From Dryocosmus kuriphilus (Eukaryota > Arthropoda > Insecta > Hymenoptera > Cynipidae): 64,000 bases of DNA. Positions 13,085-24,744 of the stretch are shown here, in pieces; within the stretch, counting starts at the first letter, position 1; each line of letters opens with the position of its first letter. Position numbers and translations under genes: made by a program. A model generated the notes under the pieces. It was not told the origin of the DNA. It searched no databases and saw only the letters and a list, made by a program, of their open reading frames with translations. The stretch is taken from NCBI GenBank assembly GCA_038277395.1, contig CM076193.1, positions 73,984,252 through 74,048,251 of the forward strand, in the 5' to 3' direction.

Positions 13085-13118
13085 TATATAAAAGCGGCCT
13101 CTGGCTGAAAAAATCAGT
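13085..13118 (+). promoter_or_regulatory. core promoter of right-arm gene 1 (TATA + TCAGT initiator)
   Basis: TATATAAAAG (13,085-13,094) is followed by TCAGT (13,114-13,118), with about 31 bp from the first T of the TATA box to the initiator A. This is the classic arthropod pol II spacing. The ATG follows at 13,129. The initiator and flanking GGCTGAAAAAATCAGTTCCT are identical in the left arm, where the TATA box is weaker. Confidence 0.65.
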
Positions 13119-13128
13119 TCCTGTCAAG

Positions 13129-13590
13129 ATGGAGTTAATCGTACACATCCAAGGCTTCAAGTGATCCTACAACGACTTTGTCTTCAAGGAGCTGGCCATA
13201 CTACCTCTCCGGAAAGATGCTCAACCACTAGCCTTCCTCTTCGAATCACCCTGCAGCCAGAATTCACTACCTGGAAGATATAAGAGTGAAAATCTATGGC
13301 TTATGTACAATTACCATGGAATTGAGTGGAATGCTGGAGATACACCCTACGCAGAAGTTAGAACCATACTTAAAAAAACATTAGCAGGTGTTCGCACAAT
13401 CTATCATAACGATCTACAGAAGAAAATATGGCTTGAAAAGTTTGTCATCAATTTTCAAGATTTGGATGAATTTTACTGTACTTCATTGAAGAAAATGAAC
13501 CAGAAATCTGCCACTTCATGTAGTCATCACACTTTTCATACGAGCAGTTGTGCAGTACAGAATGTGGTGTCCTCAAAACTTGGAATCTAA
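13129..13590 (+). pseudogene. unrecognised gene with in-frame TGA, right-arm copy (gene 1)
   Basis: The ATG at 13,129 sits 13 bp after the TCAGT initiator. Codon 12 is TGA (13,162-13,164), exactly as in the left arm. The frame is then open to 13,590 and contains LWLMYNYHGIEWNAGDTPYA and CSHHTFHTSSCAVQN. A base change relative to the left copy ends it about 27 residues earlier. Function unknown. It and gene 2 point outward, away from the palindrome centre, with about 520 bp between them. Confidence 0.5.
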
Positions 13591-13985
13591 ATTATTCACA
13601 TCAGCCTACACTTAACTGTACTCCAAATAATGTAGATGAAGTAGATACTAATAATAATATTATAATAATTTAGAAGGAATTATATAAAAATTTGTTTAAG
13701 ATTTAATGAATGAATGTTATTTTAACGGAATAAATATGAGAATTTTATGTCCAAAATACCTCTCCTATTAATTAATTATTTCAATTAATTAATTAAAATT
13801 AATCACTTTTTAATAATAATATTAAATTAGATTTAAGATAAATTAAGTTCGATTTTAATTTTAATTCTTAAATTAGCTTCAAGCTAGATTTCAATGAACG
13901 CCACCTTAGTTCTTTACGCAGGTGCTGAATTGGAGGTCGAGGTAGGTGGGGGAATCTGAGTTCGAGATAGGTGGGGGTATCACCC

Positions 13986-14010
13986 TTTAAAAGTAGGTCT
14001 GCGGATCAAT
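13986..14010 (+). promoter_or_regulatory. possible promoter of right-arm gene 2
   Basis: TTTAAAAGTAGG (from 13,986) is conserved in the left arm upstream of the mirrored gene, and ATCAATTTC lies about 20 bp further on. Conservation across diverged arms suggests, but does not prove, promoter function. Confidence 0.35.
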
Positions 14011-14113
14011 TTCTTCATTCTAACATCTCCGAAGTCTGCAGAATCATCACTAGCACCTTCAACGCTTCACCATCAGAACCTTGTAGGAAGTATTCCTGTC
14101 CAAGAACAGCAAA

Positions 14114-14428
14114 ATGCATCTAACGCAACTTAATTCGATTGGTTGTATGGAGAGCTTTCTACCCACGAAGCCGATGTATGAGTTGACTCTTAATCAGACG
14201 TATGCTGTGACGAACATCTGCAGAGTCCAGACGAAATATGGTGCCAGGATTGTAGTAGAATTCGAGAAGAGTTTCACCGTATTTCTACCAGGAAGGCTCT
14301 TGAAGGTTTTCGATGGAGACAATACGATGTTGGAAAAGATGCAGGGAGTCGGCGTCTCGAAGAAGCTGCGAATGAACTACGTAGGTGGAGCTTATAACAA
14401 TATTGAGTTTAATTATGTAACGGAATAA
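14114..14428 (+). CDS. unrecognised ~104-aa protein, right-arm copy (gene 2)
   Basis: Right-arm partner of the 7,999-8,277 gene. The first ATG is at 14,114; a second Met (14,147) aligns with the left-arm start MESFLPT. The frame ends at the TAA at 14,428 and keeps every block of the left copy (VTNICRVQTKYGA, VFLPGRLLKVFDGD, LRMNYVGGAYNN). That two diverged copies both remain open suggests selection before or after duplication. I do not recognise the family; a small nucleic-acid-binding role is a guess. Confidence 0.55.
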   Translation: MHLTQLNSIGCMESFLPTKPMYELTLNQTYAVTNICRVQTKYGARIVVEFEKSFTVFLPGRLLKVFDGDNTMLEKMQGVGVSKKLRMNYVGGAYNNIEFNYVTE

Positions 14429-14936
14429 TAAATAAATTTGTGAAGGAACTAATACAGAGGTTCTTATTTCGTTTCAGAATAGATTAATTTTAATTCATCT
14501 GTGAATGCGTACAAACCCATAAATATTACCCGGGGTTTGGCCCCTCCCACTTAGAGGAGGACCTGAGGTGGAAGCGCGCAGACTCTAGTGGCGCTGTTTG
14601 CTGATAAGGTAAAGAGCGCGAATTTTCGAAATGAGAATGTAAGCAAATGTGTTTTAATAGGATTTATTGATAAACTACATTAAAATTAAGTGGAGCGAGG
14701 CGCGTAGAATTTTCAATTTTATTATTTAAAAAATGTGGGAAGCATCATTGGATGAAGCCAAAATAGTAACAATGTGTATGAAAAAATATATATACTATTG
14801 TATAGAAAATATTTATTGAAATTTTCAGAACATATCTAGAATATAGGGGCTTTTATCAGTCTTTAACATTTAATAAAATTGAGGGAATCATAAGGTTGAG
14901 GTTCGGGGTATCCCTGACGTATCGGCTGAGATCATG

Positions 14937-16440
14937 TTTTATTTATTTTATTTATTTATTTTTTTATTTATTTTATTTGATTTATTGATTCATTTATTAC
15001 TCTCCCTGACGGGTTTGAGGGCTCCGTTCCCTTTACATCCTTTACAATTTCATTTAAACACTATACCTTATGCTTATCTTAACCTATTATCGCTTCATTA
15101 AGTACAAATTCTTACATACTATCTTACTATCTATTATCCAATCTAACAAGAGCGCGAGACCTTCCAGGGCTTCCGTTTCCTCTTACCATTACTCTTCAAG
15201 CTTTTCCAAGTCACGCAACACTAATTTTTCTTCCATTTTGGTTTTCTCCTCCACCATACATCCTCTCTTTCCTTTTCTTTTCTTAGCTCTTCGCTCAGTT
15301 TTCCCCTTGTCCACAACCGTTCAGTATCTACCTAACTTTATCTACCACGCTCTTTCCCCCTTCCTCCTCGCCTGTGCACCTCTCCAACACGTGCTCCTAT
15401 GATTTCCTTTCATACCTACATACCCTGCATATTTTCATTTCTTCACTCATCCAATATTTACATTCCTCCATGCCTTCACCCATTCTGAAACGTATCATCC
15501 TGGCCCATCTGCGCTCCCTTTTCAATTTCCCTAAATATTCTGGGACCCCTTCCATCTTGACGAATTTATACCATTTATTATATTTTTACCCTATAATCTA
15601 CCATTTCCACCATTTCTCCATTTATCTTCCATCCATACTTTACTTCATTCTATCTCTTTCTGAAACATACTATACTATCTTCGTCTGCGTACGCTAGTGA
15701 GTATGTTCTTTTATTTCCTAGAACTGTACCTCCTTTAACATTTTTTTCCATTTTCTCTTCTATGTCTGCTAATATTATGCTAAATAACAATAGACTTAGG
15801 GGGCAGCCTTGCCTGAGACCACTCCCTGCCCAAAACTCGTCCCCTTTCTGTTCCCCGATCCTCACCCTTGTCTTCGTCTCCGTAAAATCTCTTTTATCCT
15901 CTCAATCAACTCTTCATCGACCTCTCTTTCTTTCATTGCCTTCCACAAAACTTTCCTATTCACTGAATCGAAAGCTGCCTAAAATCTACGAAGAGTGCAA
16001 CTAGCTTTCCTTTTTTCTGTCTCAGGCTCCTGTTGACTAGATAATTCAGAACGAAAATGTTATCCAGTGTTCCCAGCTCCTTCCTGAATCCTGCTTGATT
16101 GTGTGGAATATTTCCTTTCTCTTCAACCTGTTCTTCTAATCTCTTCCTAAGCACCTCCGCGTAAATTTTATACGTTACTAGTATGAGAGTGATTCCTCTA
16201 TAATCTTCCACTTTTCTACTCCTACCTTTCTTTAATAGCGGAACTACCAAACCTGTTCTCCACTCCTTGGGCCAGCCTTCCCCTCTTGATACTCTACTAC
16301 ACACTTCCCAGATCTCTTCTCTAATTATTCTTCCTCCAAATTTCAACGCTTCATTCTCCACCCCATCCTCTCCTGTCGCCTTGTTTCTTTTTAACTTCTC
16401 AATTGCTTGATTCAACGTTGCAATTACCTCGTTAGGAAAG
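14937..16440 (-). pseudogene. 5'-truncated LINE reverse transcriptase
   Basis: A decayed non-LTR retrotransposon on the minus strand. The frame 16,415-15,960 has KLKRNKATGEDGV (RT 0/1 region), KVEDYRGITLI, the linker IPHNQAGFRKELGT and VALFVDF. A frameshift near 15,985 continues as AAFDSVNRKVLW. Another near 15,860 leads to GLRQGCPLS and a YADE where active elements have YADD. Further on, an in-frame-interrupted C-terminal stretch carries RFRMGEG and a C-x2-C...H-x4-C knuckle (CRVC...EHVLERC). It ends in a TTTATTTA-rich run (3' tail of the minus strand) at about 14,937-15,000, abutting the palindrome edge. Residue context recalls the I/R1/Jockey group; the clade is not assigned. Confidence 0.8.
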
Positions 16441-17105
16441 CTTGCAATTCTCTTTGGTTCGTTTCAATTTTGGAAAATTTATTTCACAATAATATTGTTT
16501 ATAAAATTAAGAAATGTACAATTCCTAAAACTATTTTTCAAATAAAAACGCACCAAAGAAATGTGTAGAAATAATAGGTCACAAAAATAATTACCTCTAT
16601 TAATATCGTATGTCACGTAAAATTTATTACAACGAGAGTATATATATATATCTTTATATAAACATACCTTTCGGTTTATATAAAAATTCTGTTCAAACTC
16701 TTAAAACTAGTTTTGGCGTCGCAGCATCGAGATCCATAATCTTTTTTCTGCTTAAACATTCATGGCAACATAATTTGAGTGAAATGAAGAGAAAAAAGAT
16801 TTATTTTTCATTATAAATGCTAACACTATGCATTTGTGTATATAATTTGTTTATATAATAAACTAATAATATCGGATGACAAATTTTCATTATCAACTAT
16901 CACCTTGCCGCTAAAAGCATGTCATTTTAATGTTGAAATTAACTTTACAAACAAACAATAATTTGTTAATAAAAATTAAGTTTACAAGTCACCCACGTGC
17001 ATCAAATTCAAGTTCATTATAAATTCATTTAATCATTCACTATAAATAAAAATAAAAATAATGTATTAAGTGACTAATATGTATATATGATTATATATAA
17101 TATGA
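16441..17105. other. AT-rich sequence without genes
   Basis: No recognisable coding sequence between the LINE and the 3' end of the MULE gene. This may include one terminus of the MULE, but no inverted partner was found by eye. Confidence 0.5.
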
Positions 17106-19257
17106 TTATTCACCATAATCATGATCACAATCAGTGTGAATGACTTCGCTATTCAAACCTACTGAATTCATAGCTGCTTGAATCGAGAGCTTCTGCATGT
17201 CAGTTGGTTTTGACAGACTTTGATCACGTGGTTTTTGCTTCTTTTTTGTCGACTAGAAGCGTTGTTCCTCTATATTCTTGCAGCTGGGTAGGTTAGGGAG
17301 TTCAGGAAAACTAGATATAGGCAGGTGTGACTCTTCTGATGTGTTTACATGGCCATGTTTTAGAATTTCGAAGGATTCTTCGATTTTCTTGGCTGCTTGC
17401 GATAAAGCTTCATTAGAAGCACTGCTGGTAACACCCATCGTTGAATGAAGAAGTGCTGTAATACGCGTCAAAATAGACACTGATTCTCCTACGTGAACTG
17501 ATTGCCCTTGTGAATCTTGGACAATTTTCTGTGCTCCTCCAAGGTCGAAGGAACATTTTCTTCTTGCGCAGGAATGGTACGGAAATTTGATTTGCGTATA
17601 CACGCATGCAAGTGCTTACAAAAATTGCCTTTAACCATGTAGTCAACGCACGAGCACGTAAACTGATGCACGCAGACACTAAATTGAGGGCATGCAAGAG
17701 GACACCCTGAACAACTGCCTGACGTATTAATTGCTACGATGTAATGATTTTTTCCTGTTGATAATGACTGTACGCGCCATTTGCAGTTATCAATAGCCTC
17801 TATCATGTTATCTTGAATGGCTTTGCTGGCATGGTGTTTACGGCCAATCTGCTGCATACGAAACGTTGGTTTATTCTTCGATAGTCGTATTATTTTTTCA
17901 AACATCATTTCCCTAGCAAATAGCATAAGAAGGCCAATGCACTAGTCCACTCTTCTATTTTGCTTACCATGCATGTAATAATATTTGAGTTTCTTATGCA
18001 TTGCTTCAAGGAACATGTTGGTGTTTAATCCTAATCCTAAACGGTAACAAAATGCCCATTGCTCTGGACGATTAGCATAATATCTATCAAAGTAGATTCC
18101 AAATTCCTTGGCTTCAGGATCAAGTTCACATATGACAAGAAAACTCTCCAAACTATCGAGGAAACTTTCCTCGTCCATAGTTTCCAGTAATATGTGCAAA
18201 GCCCGGTAAACTTCTTGCTGTTTCTTAGGGTTTTTTATTTTATTTAAATTTATCCTCCAACTTCTCTTTACGTGCCAGTTACAAAGCAAATGATGCTCCG
18301 GCTTTGACATGACACTAGTCCATGCATTGATGTACGCTGGTGCATCATCGGACATAAACGCTTTTGTCGAAATTCGACCCGCCTTTGCTTTGACTGCTTC
18401 AAAAAATTCAGACATAGCAACACAATCTACTCTATTGCTGATGCAGAATGCTATTGGACATCCAGCTCCAAATTCGTCGACAGATACATTTGTTGTAAGG
18501 TGGAAGTCGTGGTCGGTAGTCTTGTGCGTGCTATCTACACAAGTTTTCTCGTTTGCGTACTTTTAGACGTCTCATGCTGATACGGCATCATTATAACTAT
18601 CATAATATCATCCTCTGCCAAAGAGCTGCCTTCCTTGCATTGTTTCATTCTTCCATCATTTCCCTCGAATTCTTCCTTCTCTTCGCTGTCTTCTTTACAC
18701 CCTTTATTCTTTCCATTCTCTTCAAATCCTTCGGGCTCTTCCTTGCCTTTTTTATGCACTTGCATTTTGTACAATAATGCTGGCGAGTTATCCCCGAGCG
18801 CCATTTGTTCTTGCACCCACATTTCAGTGCTAAAGGCATCATTTTTATGTGAAATGTCCATATGGAAACGGTCAAGTTTTGGCTGCTTTAATCCTTCCTT
18901 CCTGATTTCCTCTATAATTCGATCGAAGGTCTCACCCGCCTTAATTTTTCCTGCCCAAATGTCTCGTTCTTTTACCAATCTTAAGGCCTTAGCGGGTTCA
19001 AGAGGATGACCTACGTGCGTCTTCCAATAATTCACGGTTATACAATTTTCCATAAAATAGCAAACCATTCTAACCGGACAGTTTTTCCCTATTTTACAAG
19101 TTCCTGCCCACTTTAATCTCTTCCCTGTGCTTCGCTTTCGAAAGGATCCAGATATGTGACACTGGTAATATGAAGTGTTATTTTTCCTACTTTGTATGGC
19201 AAAGAATGTCTTTTTTTCTTTCTCCTCAGAGGTTTTCCACGTTTTAAAATCTGAAAT

Positions 19258-19539
19258 AAATGAATATAAATGATTAAAAACATAATCTCCTAAGTATCAA
19301 AATCAGGTAAAAACATGTAGGATCGATAGGGTAAGTGTGATAACGGGGTTAGTGTGCTAAAGACGAAATTTGTAATGAAAAGCTAAATAGTAATAATAGT
19401 TAGTGAATAACATTTTGTTATGTACATGTATACAGATGAATATTTCAAAAATCATTTTAAAAAGAATATAATTCAAAAAAGGTAAGTTATAATGGAAAAA
19501 TATAAAAAGAAAAATAATTACGATCATGAGAATTAAAAA
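19258..19539 (-). other. putative intron 2 of the MULE gene
   Basis: Bounded by a strong acceptor (TTTATTTCAG, minus strand) on the exon-3 side. The donor AAG/GTTTTT on the exon-2 side is weak. Stops occur in all frames. Confidence 0.45.
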
Positions 19540-19857
19540 CCTTAGTTTCCTTTTCTATTTGCTTGTCGTAGACATTTTTTATGTGCTCGTCTAATACTAA
19601 TGCTGTTTTGCAAAAAGTGTCACATAAAGGGCAGATTATCCTGCAGGAATCATTTTATTCTCGTTCAGCGCCATGTACATTTTTAAGATGCCTATTCAGT
19701 GTGTTTTTGCTCATGAAACTTTTGTCACACACGTAAAAAACGTCCAGATCTGATCGTGGCTCTGCTCCGACGTCTTCCTTTGCATCGTACTTATCATGCA
19801 CCAGTCGCTTAAGGCTGCACAAAGACTTCAGGTCCGGAAACTTGCCGTAAAACCTAG

Positions 19858-20522
19858 GATATCAATATTAATAAAGTTTTAAAGCTCTAAATTTGTTTAA
19901 AAGAATGTTAAAGTTTATCAAATAATTAGTAATGTTGCTGAAATTATCTTTTCAACCAAATAATTGTTACTTTTCAACCAAATAGTTGAACTTTCTACCA
20001 AAATAGATAAATTTTCAATCAAAATAGGTGAATTCTCGACGAAAAGCGTAATAGTTTACATCATTTCAACTAAAAAATATTTTTATTTGAAATCAATCAC
20101 AGTTGAATTCCACCAAAAAGACGAATTTTCAGAAAACTAGCTTAAAATGATTATTCACAACTTTTGCTCAGCCATTTTTTAATTTCTTCGTTACAAAAAA
20201 CTTAATTTTATGATATTATTTGTCCTATAACATCATGTTTATCAATACTCAGAGAATTGTTGCATTGCTTGCATGTATAAAACTGAGTTATTTAAAATGA
20301 GAGAATTGTGTACCATTAGAAAACAAATCGTTTTCTTAATGTTAAAAACTTTGTTGTGATGATTAAGTTTGCCCTGGTCTACCCAACTTATTTAGAATGA
20401 AATAACTTTTGCAGTTACAATTTAAAATAATTTGAAAATAACTTAAACGATTATATTCTTTAGACCAAATCTATAGAGGTCTACTAAAATTTTACAAATT
20501 ACAAATTTAATTTGTACTTACA
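19858..20522 (-). other. putative intron 1 of the MULE gene, with a 22-bp-type degenerate repeat
   Basis: Between the GTAAGTAC donor and the ATATCCTAG acceptor (minus strand). Bases about 19,950-20,120 repeat variations of TTTTCAACCAAATAGTTGAA, a common insect low-complexity repeat. Confidence 0.45.
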
Positions 20523-20652
20523 CAGAACAAGTCTGCAGCTGAATCACACCATGCACTTATCTACAATGTTTATTTAGAGAGCTTTGCTGCGTAAATGTGA
20601 CACCACAAGCACTACACGTGTTTACACTTACAGATCGCTCACCCGACTCCAT

Positions 20653-22570
20653 TTAAATATTTATAAATAAACCAATAAACGAAATTCTGTATGATTGTAC
20701 GCCTGAAAGCGTGATCGCATGGTGCGATACATATGCGTCGCACTAAAATGCCTCTCACGACATTGGAGTGAGTGATCCTTTTTCGCTCGCATGCGTGCGT
20801 CACACGACGTGCGGGTGATGTGCGCTGCACGATTGTTATCTGAGTAATTTAGACGCATGAAAGGTGCAACTTTTGATGGGGGTCTTGCATAAATTACTAT
20901 TTAAATGGAGAATGTGCTAAGTTGAAAATGATTTAATGACTTGGAACTGAAAACAAAATTTGAAGTGATTAGTCTGCGGATCAAATTACTGTTTCGAAAA
21001 TTTTAAAACATCAAATTTGAATTCATTTGATAATAATTTTAGGCAGGTAAATAAAAATAAAATTAAATAATTTTGTTGCTTCCTTTACTTTTTAAATAAT
21101 TTTGATCTGAAATTGTTCAATAATACGTGTGGACTAGACATTTCATTTTTCAAAATATTCCGGCAAAAGATCTTCAAAATCTTTCTACAATTATAGCAAC
21201 TGGACACTGACGCTATATTCGCTAAGTTTTATTTCACTGCGACAAACTGGGACGCTACTGACCAAGTTACAAAACAAAAGTTACCCAGCATCTGCTTGGG
21301 AAAATGTGCATATTAACCTAGTCAAGAGAAACATAAATTAATCACAATGAGATTTGTAAATTCAGCCATGGTACAAAATCACTCGACCATTTATTAAAAA
21401 TTTTTAAAATGATAATAAGAATAACTTTGTGATTCCAGTTGTTGCTGAGGAAAATACAAAAAGCAAAACCTTGCGTTTTGCCACGAGCAAATTCAGCATA
21501 TTGCAGACTAACGTTTCGCTGACCACCGAAGATTCATATTTAAATCAGAACAATGTAATAAGAAAATTATTTTGGCGACAAACGATGAAGAAATAAATAC
21601 TGAATGACAACTACTAAAATTTTCTATAAACGAGAGGCTAATTTTAACTAAAAGTTTCTTGCCCATCCCATTTTTTATTCCGTTTATTGAGGCTCTAACT
21701 TTTATGGGCAAAATTTTTCAAAATATTTGTTTAAGATTAAGTAAAAACCCATTATTTTCTGTCTGCAGCTTGGGCAACGGAACCAATTGCCAAAGCGGCA
21801 TTTTTTCATTATTTTTGCACAAGATAACAAATAACCATACAATTGTATTTCAATTTCAATTGTATTTCAAATTTAAAAATACCGCCATCGCGTCGCCAGG
21901 TGCCAGCATACAGTTGCGATTTTGCGATTGCAATATTACCAACAGAAGAAGCATTTTAGTTGGCACGACGGGCGCGATCAGCTGTAATTTCCTACATTCG
22001 TACCTCTACGTTTTGCATACAATTATTTGTATTTTTAATGATTTTCACATAGAATACGGTTGTTGTATGCAAAATCGGAAATGCGCTGAAAAGAAAAATT
22101 TCTGCATTATCGCTAGTGCAGCTTCAGTATCTCTACTGTCCCTAACGTAACCATTTGCGTGTTGTAAGTATTGCTTTCTCCTTCTACCATTATTGGTCTT
22201 TCTTTGCTTCCCCTCATATCAACCCAGGAAAAGTAATAAACAGCGTTATATATGGGGGGAGGGGGGTCACACTTGCGAGAAGTATCGAGAAACGAGGCAA
22301 AACAAGACATACCTGCGTCTCCGGTATTTCTCGCCTTGTTTTGCCTTGCCTCATTTTGTCCTTTCTTGATCTCGCCTCGTTTTTTTCCAGCATTTGATGC
22401 CACATGTTGATCAATCTGCTCAGGCCCAATCAAGATCCTGCATGCAAAGTGAGGGCATGCATTCTGATAGTAGACCCTACGACCCCGACCATTTTTTTCC
22501 GACATGTTGAAATGACAACATTTTTTTTAATAAACCACTAAAAATAATAAACCACTAATAATTACGTAAG
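20653..22570. other. no gene recognised
   Basis: Several open frames exist (for example 21,659-22,150 + and 22,113-22,505 -), but none has domain-like patterning and they overlap on opposite strands. A G-rich run occurs at 22,254-22,266. Part of this may be the 5' terminus of the MULE. Confidence 0.5.
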
Positions 22571-22586
22571 GGTGTTTTTTTGTAAT

Positions 22587-23020
22587 TGAAATTGCGGTTC
22601 TCCTGCAATGATTACAGAATTGCTTTACGACTCATTGTGAAGCTTAGGTGGTCCAATTATTCGGAAAAATACAGAGAAAACTCTACCGGATATTATTTTG
22701 TAATTTTTTTTTTATTGATGAATTGCAAAAAATTTTAATATACATATAGTTACCGAAATTATGGCTTTTCTGTAAGTGCTACAGGGATATTTTATGACTT
22801 ATTTGTAAGATTAGGTGATCCTAATGTACCGGAAAAAACATAACGCTCTTTTGGATGAAAATTTTCATTTAATTTTATTTCTAAAGACTAAAAAAGTCAA
22901 CAATTTACAGTTTCCGATTTTGGACATTTTGGCTCTGCTGTAAGGGTTACTAAAGGAAGATTCTGTGATCTATTTAAAAGATTTAATGGCTCTGATGGAA
23001 AAATAAACAAAGCAAAACTA
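22587..23020. repeat. three degenerate tandem copies of a ~160-bp unit
   Basis: Units start near 22,587, 22,757 and 22,919. Each has a GAAATTRYGGCTYTYCTG-like start, then TGTAAG..., a GTGATC/GTGGTCC element, and an ending CGGAAAAA followed by ACA. Strongly diverged copies. Confidence 0.55.
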
Positions 23021-23104
23021 TATTAGAATATTAATTGGCAGATCACGCAGTTATATAAATATACTGTGTTATTCCTTCTTAGTGTTAATTAATTTGCTAT
23101 GTCC

Positions 23105-23335
23105 AATCGGTGTTGATGTCCATATATGGGAGATAAAAACGTACTGCTTATCCCTTATTAGATGTAAAAGGGTTGCGTAGTGTTGGTTGTAGGAGGCGGA
23201 TCTAATTCAATCAATGTTGATGATTAGATGGTATGCTCATATATGGGAGATGATGTAGTAGTCAAATGTACTAGTTAACCCTACTTAATGTTAAGGGGAA
23301 GAGTAGTGTTCGTGGTAGAGGGAGATCTAATTTGT
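23105..23335. repeat. two degenerate tandem copies of a ~115-bp unit
   Basis: Both units contain CAATC(G/A)(G/A)TGTTGATG, CATATATGGGAGAT, GTAGTGTT and end GGAGG(C)GGATCTAATT or GAGGGAGATCTAATT. Confidence 0.6.
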
Positions 23336-24740
23336 GCAGATATGCACGTGTCATCTATTACAACGCGCCCATATCCTTCCTTATTTATTATCTTGTGCCA
23401 GTTTTTTTAATTCTGTCAGAAGATGAAAATTTATTAGACTATCACAATTTAGGCAATCAGCTGCGGTTTCAACCTTATGGATATTAATGTGAGGATTTCT
23501 CCGAATCGTTCTAAATTTAGCTAGATTAGTAGATTTTGTAGATTAGAGATAGATTTTTAGATTTTTTTTTTTAGATTAGATTTTTAAATTTATCTTTAGT
23601 AGATTTATTATATGGGTCCATGCATTCTTACATGTTTATTACAGCATGACTCAGGTATTACCTTTTTTTGATTAGAGACCCGCTATCGCTTGACGGTTAT
23701 GATTTAATATAAAAAGTCGTTAGCAAGGATTGTAAATAACAGTAATGAGCTGCAGGCGTAATTCAGTTGTTTAAAAGTTAGGTGAGTCGGTAGTATTAAA
23801 TGCCTGTTGTATTTATTGGTTGATGTTGGTACGTTCCCGGGCTAAGAATACAAAGTCTTTAAAAATATCAATCGTATGTACTTTTCGAAATACGGGTTCT
23901 GCCAGATGTTACAATTATATAATGTTCTTGACTTTAATATAATTGTATAATGATATATAAATATTGTTAATTGTTTATTGTTTATTATAGTCGCGGGACG
24001 TGCAATGAAGAGTATTAGTAACCTGCAATTTTAATAAGGAAAATAGTTACAGATGAAAGCGAGAAATTTATTTTTATAAGTTATAGAGGAGAGGTAATTA
24101 AAATAGGATTAAGGGTATTTTTAGAAAATGTTTCTATGAATTTAAATTGTTATTAACCATTTTATTGTAATTTTTAAAAACTTTGATTAGTGTAAAGCAA
24201 AATTTAAAAAATGTTGTTGCAAGTTACATTAAATTAAATAAAGAATTAAATTATAATTATATGAAGATGAATAGATCTTTTTAAATATAAGAACAATTTT
24301 TAAGTCCATGCTTTTACTAAAAATTAAAAATGTTGTGAATTCTGATTGTAAATGTTATTATCAATTATAAGTTTTTTTAAATATAGAAAAGAAGTTTTTA
24401 AATTTGTAGTTTTATCCAAAATTATTTTGTGTTTGTATTGCAAATGTCATTTAAGAAGAAAAGTTTTTTATTAGTGTTAAGTGCAAACTTTGAGGAAAAT
24501 GGTTATGAATAAAAGTAAAATTATATTTGCATAGTGTATAGAGGAGAAATATATTAATTTTGATCAAAGGTATTGACAAAAATGTTTTCAATGAATTAAA
24601 ATTTTTATTACAAATGTTGAAAATGAGAATAAAGAGTGAACTTAATTTTGAAGATAAGGATAATAGGACATTGTGTACCACGAAGCGTAAGTTGGTCTTT
24701 ATATGCCGAGTGTGAATTTGCAATACAATTCGCATGCTAG
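23336..24740. other. AT-rich sequence without genes
   Basis: Only short, stop-rich frames. Nothing recognised. Confidence 0.6.
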
Positions 24741-24744
24741 TATG

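Larger units (their letters stand above)
7441..14960. mobile_element. giant imperfect palindrome with mirrored two-gene cassettes
   Basis: Sequence from about 7,441 rightward matches, inverted, sequence from about 14,960 leftward, through to a centre near 10,925. Matched landmarks include AAATGTTAAAGACTGATA (left) with its complement near 14,855; the two gene copies (7,999/14,428 and 8,751/13,590 sides); the homopolymer runs at 9,373 and 13,036; and the inner block 10,451-10,905 with 10,950-11,398. The arms differ at many bases, so this is not a simple read-through artefact. The right arm is longer because its repeat array is expanded. It could be a fold-back transposon, an inverted dimer of a linear element with terminal hairpins, or an inverted duplication. 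Confidence 0.8.
17106..20652 (-). pseudogene. spliced MULE-type transposase gene with C2H2 and SWIM motifs, broken
   Basis: Reconstructed layout, 5' to 3' on the minus strand. Exon 1 starts MESGERSV at 20,652 and holds a C2H2-like finger (CSACGVTF...) before a GTAAGTAC donor near 20,523. Exon 2 (about 19,857-19,540, acceptor ATATCCTAG) holds YVCDKSFMSKN and ICPLCDTF fingers. Exon 3 starts after TTTATTTCAG at about 19,257 with a Cys-rich FLYWCH/WRKY-like stretch (YYQCHISGSF, KWAGTCKIGKNCP). The DDE part has CVDSTHKTT (first D), MSDDAPAYINAW (second D), LLCNWHVKRSW and FLEAMH (probable E). A SWIM finger (CSC...GNFCKHLHAC) and a tail ending DCDHDYGE follow. Lesions: stops in the finger linkers, frameshifts near 18,535 and 17,560, and a stop near 17,252. 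No terminal repeats located. Confidence 0.7.

Noticed and set aside
15070..16004. Plus-strand Ser/Leu/Pro-rich frames
   Set aside because: Antisense shadows of the LINE.
18553..19009. Plus-strand frames of 74 and 124 residues
   Set aside because: Antisense shadows of the MULE coding sequence, which has recognisable motifs on the minus strand.
21659..22505. Opposing frames of 163 and 130 residues as host genes
   Set aside because: They overlap on opposite strands, lack domain signals and have no supporting splice or promoter features.
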